Shown: positions 1 through 5,828, counted from the first letter of the stretch. The stretch is 7,648 nucleotides of DNA from an uncultured Clostridia bacterium (GCA_947629735.1 CANREX010000069.1:1-7648), one strand, 5' to 3'. Numbers and translations: made by a program. The notes: generated by a model not told the origin, from the sequence alone.

Positions 1-810
1 AGTCAATACGCAATGGACAACGTCTTGGGCGCGCACCTCGGCATGCTCGTCCTCGACATAGTAAAGGACGTCGCTCTTGCCCTCGGGCTTATTGTGGCGT
101 TTTTCACGCTGTTGCAGTTCACTGTGCTGAAACTGCCCGCGCAGAAGCTCATACAAATTGCGATAGGGATAGGCTACACCTTCGTCGGGCTGATAATATT
201 TCTGCTTTCCGTGGAAGTGGGCTTCAAGCCCGTCGGGTTCAAGCTCGGCGAGCATCTGGCTTCTTACGGAAACGCGCCCCTTGTCCTGATCGGGTTTGCG
301 CTCGGGCTGGTGGTAGTCCTCGCAGAGCCCGCCGTGCACGTTTTAAACAAGCAGGTCGAGGAGATAACCAACCGCGGCGTCAAAAAGACGGAAATGATGA
401 TTGCGCTTTCTATTGCCGTGGGCATATCCATAGGTCTATCGGTGCTGAGGGCTATTTTCCGCTTCTCGATACTTTACTATCTTATCCCCGGATATCTGAT
501 ATCTTTGGGGCTTTCGTTCTTCGTTCCGAAGATATACACCGCCATCGCGTTCGACTCGGGCGGGGTGGCTTCCGGTCCGTTGACTTCGAGCTTTATCCTC
601 CCCCTCGTGATAGGCGCGTGCAGCGTCATGAACGGTGCGGAGGGCGTTTACGGATATGCGTTCGGGGTTGTCGCAATGGTCGCAATGACCCCGCTCATCA
701 CTATACAGCTATTGGGTTTCAAGGCGGTGATGTCCTCCAAGGTGCGCGCAAAGATAACGATGATGCGCATACTTTCCGCGGACGACGAACAGATTATTTA
801 CTTCAAATAA
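1..810 (+). CDS. DUF1538 family integral membrane protein, C-terminal part (5' truncated by window)
   Basis: Polytopic membrane protein of the DUF1538 family, whose transport or sensing role is not established as far as I know. The frame is open from base 1 with no stop, and the first ATG at 13 has no Shine-Dalgarno site, so I read this as the C-terminal part of a longer protein; the family often carries two DUF1538 repeats in about 500 residues. Counting from the ATG at 13, about seven hydrophobic segments lie near residues 11-35, 48-68, 88-105, 128-146, 152-172, 189-206 and 213-236. Family-like motifs are LAEPAVHVLNKQVEE (103-117) and FDSGGVASGPLTSSF (180-194), the latter rich in small and hydroxyl residues and a candidate substrate or ion site. 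Two PII-like genes follow after 35 nt, which suggests they regulate this protein at the membrane (inference). Family call confident; function open. Confidence 0.85.
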   Translation, partial: SQYAMDNVLGAHLGMLVLDIVKDVALALGLIVAFFTLLQFTVLKLPAQKLIQIAIGIGYTFVGLIIFLLSVEVGFKPVGFKLGEHLASYGNAPLVLIGFALGLVVVLAEPAVHVLNKQVEEITNRGVKKTEMMIALSIAVGISIGLSVLRAIFRFSILYYLIPGYLISLGLSFFVPKIYTAIAFDSGGVASGPLTSSFILPLVIGACSVMNGAEGVYGYAFGVVAMVAMTPLITIQLLGFKAVMSSKVRAKITMMRILSADDEQIIYFK

Positions 811-845
811 GGGACTTTTAAGAGGCTTTTTAAGCGGAGCGCATT

Positions 846-1394
846 ATGGCAGAGAACGAAAACAGAAAAACTTCAAACGGCGGCAAGGGCGCGCTTTCTC
901 GGGGCGGAAAACCCGCAAAAGAGGCTAAACCCGCTAAGGCGGCAAAGCCTATCAAGGTTGCCAAGGCGGCAAGGGCGGGCAAGCCCGCTAAATTTATAAA
1001 GCCCGCAAAGCATAAGGACAAGGCGACGCCGCACGCCGTCACCACGAACAGGCTGGAAATGCTTATAACCGTGGTGAGCAGGAACAAAGAGGAATATTAC
1101 GCTGATCTCATACAGTCCTTCGAAGTCAACATGCAGGTCACGGCTCTCGCGCAGGGCACGGCGGACGCAAAGACGTTGAGATATCTCGGGCTGACGGATT
1201 CGGATAAGAGCGTTATTTTCAGCATAATACAGGAAAACCGCGCGGCGGACATACTTTCCGCGTTGGACGAAAAGTTCGCCTCCGTCAAGGGCGGCAACGG
1301 CATCTCGTTCACCATACCGCTTTCGAGCGTGATTGGCAAGCTGCTGTTCGGTTTTCTTTCAAACAACAGAGCATTGGTAAAAGAGGAGAAATGA
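846..1394 (+). CDS. PII-like protein A with basic KPAK-repeat N-terminal tail
   Basis: Small PII-like (GlnB-fold) protein of 182 residues. The folded part is about residues 69-172 and resembles the non-canonical 'P-II family' proteins found beside DUF1538 genes: a beta-strand start (MLITVVSR), a GTADAKTLRYLGL segment where a T-loop would be, and GGNGISFTIPLSSVIG (149-164), which parallels the end of protein B. No uridylylation tyrosine motif is visible. Residues 1-65 are an unusual tail. Residues 22-57 are six hexads of the type K-P-A-K-x-x, and residues 1-60 hold 15 Lys, 3 Arg and only 4 acidic residues (net about +14). GGAG at 836-839 sits 6 nt before the ATG and supports this start, so the tail is probably translated. 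The stop is 1 nt before the next start. Likely a regulator of the upstream membrane protein (inference). The tail could bind nucleic acid, the membrane surface, or the acidic tail of protein B. Confidence 0.75.
   Translation: MAENENRKTSNGGKGALSRGGKPAKEAKPAKAAKPIKVAKAARAGKPAKFIKPAKHKDKATPHAVTTNRLEMLITVVSRNKEEYYADLIQSFEVNMQVTALAQGTADAKTLRYLGLTDSDKSVIFSIIQENRAADILSALDEKFASVKGGNGISFTIPLSSVIGKLLFGFLSNNRALVKEEK
909..1016 (+). repeat. Six 18-bp coding repeats for K-P-A-K-x-x hexads
   Basis: Codons 22-57 of PII-like protein A form six consecutive 18-bp units. They encode KPAKEA, KPAKAA, KPIKVA, KAARAG, KPAKFI and KPAKHK. The period is exact at six residues; the fourth unit is the most degenerate. 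The composition resembles histone H1-like or Hc1-like tails. Slippage or unequal exchange of the 18-bp unit is the likely origin, so copy number may vary between strains (inference). Confidence 0.8.
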
Positions 1395-1395
1395 T

Positions 1396-1860
1396 ATGGA
1401 AAACAAGTACGAAGTTATCTTCTGCATAGTCAACGCGGGATTTTCCGACATAGTAATGGACGCGGCAAAGGAAGCGGGCGCGCGCGGCGGCACCGTCATA
1501 AGGGCGCGCGGAACGGCAAACAAGGAAGCAGAACAGTTTTTCCATATAACCATTCAGCCCGATAAGGACATCGTCATGATTCTCGTGCCCGTCGCGATAA
1601 AGGACGCCGTGCTGCACTCCCTCTACAACAACGCGGGGCTCAAAACGGAAGGTCAGGGGATAGCCTTTTCTCTGCCCGTAAACGCCGTCGCGGGCGTGGG
1701 GAGAGCTCCCGCCGAACAGCCCAAGGAGATAAAAGAGGAAGAGCGCGGAGATATCCCGCAAGCCGAAGAAAACAAAGCCGAAGCAAAGGCGGACGACATC
1801 CGCGCGGCTGACGAAAACCCCACAGCCGATGGGCAGAGCGGCGGGGACGCGGAGGGCTGA
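1396..1860 (+). CDS. PII-like nitrogen-regulator family protein B with acidic C-terminal tail
   Basis: PII-superfamily regulator of 154 residues; typical family members are about 100-115. Residues 4-102 carry the domain: YEVIFCIVNAGFSD, then GARGGTVIRARGT (28-40), then EAEQFFHITIQPDKDIVMILVP, then GLKTEGQGIAFSLPV (81-95). This matches the PII-like proteins that accompany DUF1538 genes rather than canonical GlnB/GlnK, because the Y-K/R-G-A/S-x-Y uridylylation motif of the T-loop is absent. Which effector it binds is unknown. Residues 104-154 are an added low-complexity tail with 16 Asp/Glu against 6 Lys/Arg (net about -10). AGGAG at 1384-1388 lies 7 nt before the ATG. The start follows the stop of protein A by 1 nt, so the two are probably translationally coupled and may form a heteromer (inference). 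Confidence 0.85.
   Translation: MENKYEVIFCIVNAGFSDIVMDAAKEAGARGGTVIRARGTANKEAEQFFHITIQPDKDIVMILVPVAIKDAVLHSLYNNAGLKTEGQGIAFSLPVNAVAGVGRAPAEQPKEIKEEERGDIPQAEENKAEAKADDIRAADENPTADGQSGGDAEG
1851..1855 (+). promoter_or_regulatory. Shine-Dalgarno site fixing the ispDF start
   Basis: GGAGG, inside the last codons of PII-like protein B, lies 6 nt upstream of the ATG at 1862. It favours 1862 over an in-frame ATG at 1829, which would add 11 residues before the conserved IspD N-terminus (MRISAIICAAGKGER) and has no such site. Confidence 0.85.
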
Positions 1861-1861
1861 A

Positions 1862-3043
1862 ATGAGGATAAGCGCGATAATCTGCGCCGCTGGCAAGGGC
1901 GAGCGCGCGGGCTTGGGGAAGAACAAACTGCTCTACCCCTTTCACGGCGCAAACGCACTGTATTATACGGTGAAAAAGTTGAAGGCGTTCGCCGAACACA
2001 TCAAAAATAGCGGCGACGAACTTGCACAGATAATCGTCGCCTGCGCGGAGAGCGACGGCGAGCAAGTCGGGGCGATATGCGAGCCCCTCGGCTGCACAAT
2101 AACGTTCGGCGGGGATACCCGCACGGAGAGCGTTTACCGCGCGCTTGACAAGGCGGACGGCGACTATATAATAATTCACGACGGGGCGCGCCCGTTCACG
2201 ACCATCGAACAATTTTCGGAGTGTCTGAGCTGCGCGAAAGAGTACGGAAGCGCGCTTCTCGCCATGCCCGTAACCGACACGATTGCGCTTCAAAACGACG
2301 GTTGGGTGGCAGATATACCCCGACGAAATTCGCTTTACGCCATTCAGACGCCGCAGATATTCAAGGCGGAAGAGATAAGGCTCGCCTACGAAAAGGCTAT
2401 AAAAAGCGGCGAACAATTCACCGACGACGGCTCGGTCTATTCCCGCTATATTTCCCCCGCTCGCATCTGCGCGGCTGGCAGCGCGGGCAACAGAAAGCTG
2501 ACGTTCAAAGAAGATTTCACCCGCACCGAGGAGATGGAATTGCTCGGGAAAACGCCGGATAGCGGCAGCCGCGCGGGCTTCGGCGTAGACGTGCACGCGT
2601 TCGGTGGGGAGGCGGAATTTATCAAGCTGTGCGGCGTAAAAGTTCCCTGCGACAGGGCGCTGTTGGCGCACTCCGACGGCGACGTCGCGCTGCACGCGGT
2701 AATGGACGCGCTGCTCTCCTCCGCGGGGCTTGAAGATATCGGGCATTACTTCCCCGATTCCGACCCCTCTTTAAAGGGCGCGGACAGCGCTAACCTTGCG
2801 AAAAAGGTAGTGGAAATCATAGCAGAAAAGGGGCTGAAAGTCCTCTCCCTCTCGATAGCGATACAGGCGGAAAAGCCGCGGCTTGCAAAATATATTTGCG
2901 AGATGAAGAAAAAGCTCGGCGAGATAACGGGCGCGGACGAGGAAGAAATTTCCATAACGGCGGGCACTTGCGAGGGCTTGGGGTTCGTCGGCGAAAAGCT
3001 GGGGATTGCGGCATACTGCGCCGCGGTGACGGGAAAAATTTAA
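1862..3043 (+). CDS. ispDF: Bifunctional IspD/IspF enzyme (MEP pathway)
   Basis: Fusion of 2-C-methyl-D-erythritol 4-phosphate cytidylyltransferase (IspD) and 2-C-methyl-D-erythritol 2,4-cyclodiphosphate synthase (IspF), 393 residues, cytosolic. It catalyses the CTP-dependent and the cyclising steps of the MEP isoprenoid pathway; the IspE kinase step lies between them. The IspD part is residues 1-232: nucleotide loop AAGKGERAG (9-17) with Lys22 at the usual PKQ position, GGDTRTESV (83-91), HDGARP (106-111), IQTPQIF (161-167) and TDDGSVY (187-193). The IspF part is residues 237-393: GVDVHAF with metal ligands Asp243 and His245, LLAHSDGDVALH with metal ligand His278, DIGHYFPD (292-299), and TCEGLGF (369-375) keeping the Thr and Glu of the usual TTEKLGF. 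All expected catalytic groups seem present. It starts 1 nt after the preceding stop, so it is part of the PII-like operon. No link between the two functions is known to me. Confidence 0.95.
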   Translation: MRISAIICAAGKGERAGLGKNKLLYPFHGANALYYTVKKLKAFAEHIKNSGDELAQIIVACAESDGEQVGAICEPLGCTITFGGDTRTESVYRALDKADGDYIIIHDGARPFTTIEQFSECLSCAKEYGSALLAMPVTDTIALQNDGWVADIPRRNSLYAIQTPQIFKAEEIRLAYEKAIKSGEQFTDDGSVYSRYISPARICAAGSAGNRKLTFKEDFTRTEEMELLGKTPDSGSRAGFGVDVHAFGGEAEFIKLCGVKVPCDRALLAHSDGDVALHAVMDALLSSAGLEDIGHYFPDSDPSLKGADSANLAKKVVEIIAEKGLKVLSLSIAIQAEKPRLAKYICEMKKKLGEITGADEEEISITAGTCEGLGFVGEKLGIAAYCAAVTGKI

Positions 3044-3050
3044 CTTCCCC

Positions 3051-3130
3051 GCCCTACGGAAATCGATACGCCCTGCGGCAATCGGGATAGCCCTGCGCAA
3101 ATCGAAATAGCGCCGTGGAAATCAACTCCG
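3051..3130. repeat. Degenerate tandem repeat, about 20-nt unit, four copies, upstream of radA
   Basis: Four units start near 3051, 3071, 3091 and 3111. Units 2 and 3 begin CCCTGCGGCAATCG and CCCTGCGCAAATCG and end in CGGGATAG and CGAAATAG. Unit 1 (CCCTACGGAAATCG) and unit 4 (CGCCGTGGAAATCA) are more diverged. The AAATCG core recurs at 3060, 3079 (as CAATCG), 3099 and 3119, a spacing of 19, 20 and 20 nt. The array fills about half of the 164-nt ispDF-radA spacer. It has no spacer structure like a CRISPR array. Role unknown. Confidence 0.65.
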
Positions 3131-3141
3131 TTCAAAATACC

Positions 3142-3177
3142 CTATCCCACACTCCGCCGATAGAGAAAGCGGGATAG
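3142..3177. repeat. Inverted repeat (CTATCCC / GGGATAG) before radA
   Basis: A 7-bp perfect inverted repeat, CTATCCC at 3142-3148 and GGGATAG at 3171-3177, has a 22-nt loop. A branched alternative pairs CTATC with GATAG and CCGC (3154-3157) with GCGG (3169-3172). The right arm belongs to the CGRRATAG motif that recurs on both sides of radA. There is no T-run after it, so it is not an intrinsic terminator. It could be a protein site or a 5' UTR structure for radA, or chance. Confidence 0.4.
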
Positions 3178-3207
3178 CACATTTTCAAAAAATTTTAAGG
3201 TGACAAT

Positions 3208-4596
3208 ATGGCAAAAAACGTTACGACCGCATTCGTGTGCAGCGAGTGCGGGGCGACCTCGCCGAGGTGGCTGGGGAGATGTCCTTCCTGCGGAAAATTC
3301 AATACCATGGCGGAAGAAGCCGTCGGAAACGAACAGCCTTCCGTGCAGAAGAGGAGCGTATATTCCCTGCCCAAGGCAAAGCCCCTTTCGCAGGTGGTCT
3401 ATGAAAAATACTCCCGCACCCCGTCGGGCATTTCGGAATTCGACACGGTGCTCGGCGGCGGGATAGTCGCGGGTTCTCTGGTGCTGCTCGGAGGCAACCC
3501 CGGGATAGGGAAATCCACGCTGCTCACGCAAATTGCGGCGCACCTCTCGCTCACCCGCAAGACGCTGTATTTTTCGGCTGAGGAGAGCTGCTCGCAGGTC
3601 AAAATGCGGGCAAACCGCCTGAATTTGAACGGCGACAACCTTTTAATAGTCAACGACACCTGCATTGACGGGCTGGAAAACGAGCTCGACGGCGTGGAGT
3701 TCTGCGTCATAGACTCAATTCAGGCGGTCTACACGGAAGAGCTCACCTCGTCCGCGGGCTCTGTCGGGCAGGTGCGGGAGTGCGCGACAAAGCTGATGCG
3801 CATCGCTAAGAGCCGCGGCATAACATTCTTTATAATAGGTCACGTGACGAAAGAGGGCGCGCTGGCAGGTCCGAAAGTGCTTGAACACATCATGGACACC
3901 GTGCTGTACTTCGAGGGTGAAAACCAGGAAAACTTCCGCATACTGCGGGCTGTAAAGAACAGGTTCGGCAACGTCTCCGAGGTGGGCGTGTTCGAGATGG
4001 CGGGCGACGGACTGCACGCCGTCACAGATTATTCGGGCATATTCCTTTCCGAAAGCCGAGGGGAAGAGGCGGGCTGCGCCGTCACCCCCGCGCAGACGGG
4101 CAACCGCTGCATGAACGTGGAAATCCAGACCCTCATCTCCCGCACCGCGTTCGGACAGCCGAGGAGAATGTCTCTCGGCGTGGACTACAACAAGCTTACG
4201 CTGCTACTTGCGGTGCTCGAAAAGAGGTGCAACCTGCGCTTTTCTTCCGAGGACGTCTACGTGAACGTGATGGGCGGGATAAAGCTGAACGAGCCCGCGA
4301 CCGACCTCGCGCTGTGCGCCGCCCTCGCTTCCGCATATTTCGACAAGCCCATAGACAAGTACACCGCGGCGTTCGGGGAAGTGGGTCTGACGGGCGAAGT
4401 GCGCGCCGTGCAGTACGCGGAAAAGCGCGTTCAGGAGTGCGTGAAGATGGGATTCAAGCGCGTGCTTCTCCCTGCGAAAAACATGAAAACCGTCGCCAAA
4501 TACGCGGACAAAGTAAGCGTCGTTCCCATACTCTATCTTTCCACGATGATAAAGACGCTGTTCGGCGAAAACAGGAAAAACGAAAGCGCGGAATAG
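3208..4596 (+). CDS. radA: DNA repair protein RadA/Sms
   Basis: RecA-related ATPase that promotes branch migration and processing of recombination intermediates; cytosolic, DNA-bound. The 462 residues match the usual family length. Domains in order: a C4 zinc finger (Cys11, Cys14, Cys25, Cys28), a RecA-like core with Walker A GNPGIGKST (96-104) and Walker B CVIDS (166-170), the RadA-specific KNRFG motif (250-254), and a Lon-protease-like C-terminal domain (about 290-450, with NVMGGIKLNEPATDLA at 353-368). That domain in RadA acts as a hexamer scaffold rather than a protease. AAGGTGA at 3197-3203 lies 4 nt before the ATG. The gene stands alone with long spacers on both sides, so it may have its own promoter, although I see no clear -35/-10 pair. 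The last codons lie inside a 22-nt tandem repeat that continues downstream. Confidence 0.97.
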   Translation: MAKNVTTAFVCSECGATSPRWLGRCPSCGKFNTMAEEAVGNEQPSVQKRSVYSLPKAKPLSQVVYEKYSRTPSGISEFDTVLGGGIVAGSLVLLGGNPGIGKSTLLTQIAAHLSLTRKTLYFSAEESCSQVKMRANRLNLNGDNLLIVNDTCIDGLENELDGVEFCVIDSIQAVYTEELTSSAGSVGQVRECATKLMRIAKSRGITFFIIGHVTKEGALAGPKVLEHIMDTVLYFEGENQENFRILRAVKNRFGNVSEVGVFEMAGDGLHAVTDYSGIFLSESRGEEAGCAVTPAQTGNRCMNVEIQTLISRTAFGQPRRMSLGVDYNKLTLLLAVLEKRCNLRFSSEDVYVNVMGGIKLNEPATDLALCAALASAYFDKPIDKYTAAFGEVGLTGEVRAVQYAEKRVQECVKMGFKRVLLPAKNMKTVAKYADKVSVVPILYLSTMIKTLFGENRKNESAE

Positions 4597-4662
4597 GGAA
4601 AAGCGGCGTGCGAAATAGGTCAAAAAAGGACGCGGGATAAGAAAAACGAGGGCGCAAAATTT
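4575..4662. repeat. Degenerate tandem repeat, 22-nt unit, four copies, spanning the radA stop
   Basis: Four consecutive 22-nt blocks start at 4575, 4597, 4619 and 4641. Each opens with an A-rich run (GAAAAA or a variant), passes through a GC-rich middle (AGCGCG, CGGCGTG, GGACGCG, GGGCGC), and, in the first three, ends with CGGAATAG, CGAAATAG and CGGGATAA at 4589, 4611 and 4633. The first unit encodes the last residues and stop of RadA. The repeat decays after the fourth unit. The period is clear but identity between units is only moderate, so a computed alignment is needed to rule out compositional bias. Confidence 0.5.
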
Positions 4663-4782
4663 GATTTTCAAGCCTTTTTGAGTGACTTCCCACGGCTTTG
4701 CCGCAATATAAAAATTCGGCATATTTTATTTAAAAAACCGAAGTTTTTAAGCCTTTCTGCCCGCCCGATTTTGCAATAGACC

Positions 4783-4846
4783 CCGCAATATATGGCGGCG
4801 AGCGCGATTTTCGTCGGTTTTCGTCGGTTTTTGCGATATATTGCGG
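4783..4846. repeat. 11-bp inverted repeat enclosing a doubled 10-mer
   Basis: CCGCAATATAT (4783-4793) is the exact reverse complement of ATATATTGCGG (4836-4846). Between them, TTTTCGTCGG occurs twice in tandem (4808-4817 and 4818-4827). A direct copy of the arm, CCGCAATATA, lies at 4701-4710, and a variant, CCGCAATTTA, at 4881-4890. Immediately after the right arm, TGCGG (4842-4846) can also pair with CCGCA (4851-4855) across a 4-nt loop. It may be a regulator-binding cluster or a remnant of a small repeat element; function unknown. Confidence 0.55.
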
Positions 4847-5040
4847 TTTGCCGCATTTTGAATATTTCCCGCCTTATTATCCGCAATTTATATGAGATAA
4901 AATTTATTATGGGCTGGCGCCCGCGCTTTAAAAAAACGCGGACGCCCGCCCCCTTTTTAACCCGACCGAAGCGGCATAATCAAGGCTCGATTTTTTTGCG
5001 CGCGGACGTCCCCTTTGCTTTAATTTTTATCGCAGCCAAG

Positions 5041-5072
5041 TTGACGTCTTTATAAAAAGTCATTTCTAAAAT
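5041..5072 (+). promoter_or_regulatory. Possible promoter for the rubrerythrin operon
   Basis: TTGACG at 5041-5046 matches five of six bases of a sigma-A -35 box, and an AT-rich stretch with TAAAAT (5067-5072) follows. The spacing is 20 nt, longer than the ideal 17; at 17 nt the hexamer would be TTCTAA. It lies about 65-100 nt upstream of the start codon. I see no clear PerR or Fur box. Low confidence. Confidence 0.3.
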
Positions 5073-5126
5073 ATACCATGGCGCAAGTGCGAATAAGCGG
5101 GAAAAAGCTGCGCAAGATAATTGCAC

Positions 5127-5134
5127 GGAGGAAG
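5127..5134 (+). promoter_or_regulatory. Shine-Dalgarno site fixing the rubrerythrin start
   Basis: GGAGGAAG lies 7 nt (from GGAGG) before the ATG at 5139. An upstream in-frame TTG at 5121 would make the ribosome-binding site itself part of the coding region and would add six residues with no family counterpart, so 5139 is preferred. Confidence 0.85.
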
Positions 5135-5138
5135 AGTT

Positions 5139-5738
5139 ATGCAATTTTGCGAAACACAAACTTATAACAATCTTGCAAGGAGCTTTGCCGGCGAAAGCCA
5201 GGCGGGTATGCGCTATCAACTCATTGCGCGCGAGGCTACCGCGCAGGGGTATATCGCGTTGGCGGATGAGATTAAGACCATCGCCAAAAACGAAACGGTG
5301 CACGCGAGAAGATTTTTCGAAGAGCTAACCAAGCGGGGCGGGGAATCCATTCACAATATTGATATAAATGCGGGGTATCCCTTCCACACGGGCGACCTCG
5401 TCGAAGCGCTGCGCCTTGCCGCGGAGGACGAAAAGGTCGAGCACGAGCGCAATTATCCCGCGTTTGCCGCTACTGCCAAAGAGGAAGGCTTTGCGGATAT
5501 TTCCGGACTTTTCACGATGATAGCTACGGTCGAAAAACACCATGAGCAGGTTTTCAGATATCTGCACGAGGCTATGGAAAGCGGAAATCTCTACAAAAAC
5601 GAGAGCCCCATTCTCTATATCTGTAAGGAGTGCGGTCACAAACAGACTTTGAAGGAAGCGTGGGACGTATGTCCCCTTTGCAAGTCAAGTCAGGGTTTCG
5701 TAGCGTTGCATATTCCTTACGCAAAGGAGAATGTATGA
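5139..5738 (+). CDS. rbr: Rubrerythrin
   Basis: Non-haem di-iron peroxidase that reduces hydrogen peroxide in the cytosol of anaerobes, with electrons delivered through rubredoxin-type iron. It has 199 residues, normal for a classical rubrerythrin. The N-terminal ferritin-like four-helix domain (about 1-150) shows all di-iron ligands in the expected pattern: Glu19, Glu52 and His55 (ENETVH-like helix), Glu98 and Glu101 (EDEKVEHERNYP), and Glu132 and His135 (VEKHHE). The C-terminal rubredoxin-like domain has Cys162-x2-Cys165 and Cys178-x2-Cys181 with the typical 12-residue spacing. Its stop codon overlaps the start of a 30-residue peptide (ATGA), which implies translational coupling. It is convergent with ftsY, with a strong terminator between them. 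An oxidative-stress response is expected for the family, but no operator is evident here. Confidence 0.97.
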   Translation: MQFCETQTYNNLARSFAGESQAGMRYQLIAREATAQGYIALADEIKTIAKNETVHARRFFEELTKRGGESIHNIDINAGYPFHTGDLVEALRLAAEDEKVEHERNYPAFAATAKEEGFADISGLFTMIATVEKHHEQVFRYLHEAMESGNLYKNESPILYICKECGHKQTLKEAWDVCPLCKSSQGFVALHIPYAKENV

Positions 5739-5827
5739 AAAAGGCTAACAACAGCGAAAACAAGCAGAACTGCAAGAACAAGACTTCCAACTGCTCGTCT
5801 TCCAAAAGCACGAAAAACTGCAAGTAA
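5735..5827 (+). CDS. 30-residue Cys/Lys/Asn/Ser-rich peptide coupled to rubrerythrin
   Basis: Tiny basic peptide of 30 residues (starts MKKANNSENK, ends STKNCK) with three cysteines (13, 20, 29), eight lysines, and many Asn and Ser. It is too small for a fold call. AAAGGAGA at 5723-5730 lies 4 nt before the ATG, and that ATG overlaps the rubrerythrin stop (ATGA), which strongly suggests real translation coupled to rubrerythrin. I recall small Asn/Lys/Cys-rich proteins in Clostridia, but I cannot name a family. Possible roles (inference): iron or zinc handling, redox buffering, or a partner of rubrerythrin. A coding-like stretch in the +1 frame begins right at its stop, so the annotated C-terminus may be a frameshift artefact; with one A fewer in the A5 run at 5813-5817 the protein would be 61 residues long. 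Confidence 0.65.
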   Translation: MKKANNSENKQNCKNKTSNCSSSKSTKNCK

Positions 5828-5828
5828 T

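Larger units (their letters stand above)
4597..5138. other. 542-nt spacer between radA and rubrerythrin, no convincing gene
   Basis: I see no supportable coding region here. The longest forward open frame (from 4792) lacks a Shine-Dalgarno site and family motifs. The spacer holds the end of the 22-nt tandem repeat (to 4662), a weak stem TGCCG/CGGCA (4699-4703 with 4717-4721), the CCGCAATATA motif cluster (4701-4890), a doubled 10-mer (4808-4827), and a GC-rich stem CCGCG/CGCGG (4921-4925 with 4937-4941) whose outer GGGC/GCCC arms are followed by CCCCC and then TTTTT. That last structure could be a weak terminator for radA. The rubrerythrin promoter should lie in the AT-rich final 150 nt. Confidence 0.6.

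Noticed and set aside
1829..1861. Earlier in-frame ATG for ispDF
   Set aside because: It lies inside the PII-like B gene, lacks a ribosome site, and adds residues before the conserved IspD N-terminus; ATG 1862 has GGAGG at the right distance.
1640..2746. Long reverse-strand open frame opposite ispDF
   Set aside because: Shadow of the ispDF and PII-like coding region: high-GC codon bias opens the opposite strand, and the translation is Arg-rich with no family motif.
3051..3130. CRISPR-like array
   Set aside because: Units are contiguous and degenerate at about 20 nt, with no identical repeats separated by unique spacers and no cas genes nearby.
4911..4958. Intrinsic terminator after radA
   Set aside because: The stem is interrupted by an asymmetric internal loop and separated from the T-run by six bases; too weak to list as a terminator, so only mentioned within the spacer entry.
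4792..5055. 87-codon forward open frame in the radA-rubrerythrin spacer
   Set aside because: No Shine-Dalgarno site before its ATG, no recognisable motif, composition like the surrounding AT-rich spacer, and it overlaps repeats and hairpins.
5121..5138. TTG start for rubrerythrin
   Set aside because: The added codons encode the Shine-Dalgarno sequence itself; ATG 5139 is standard.
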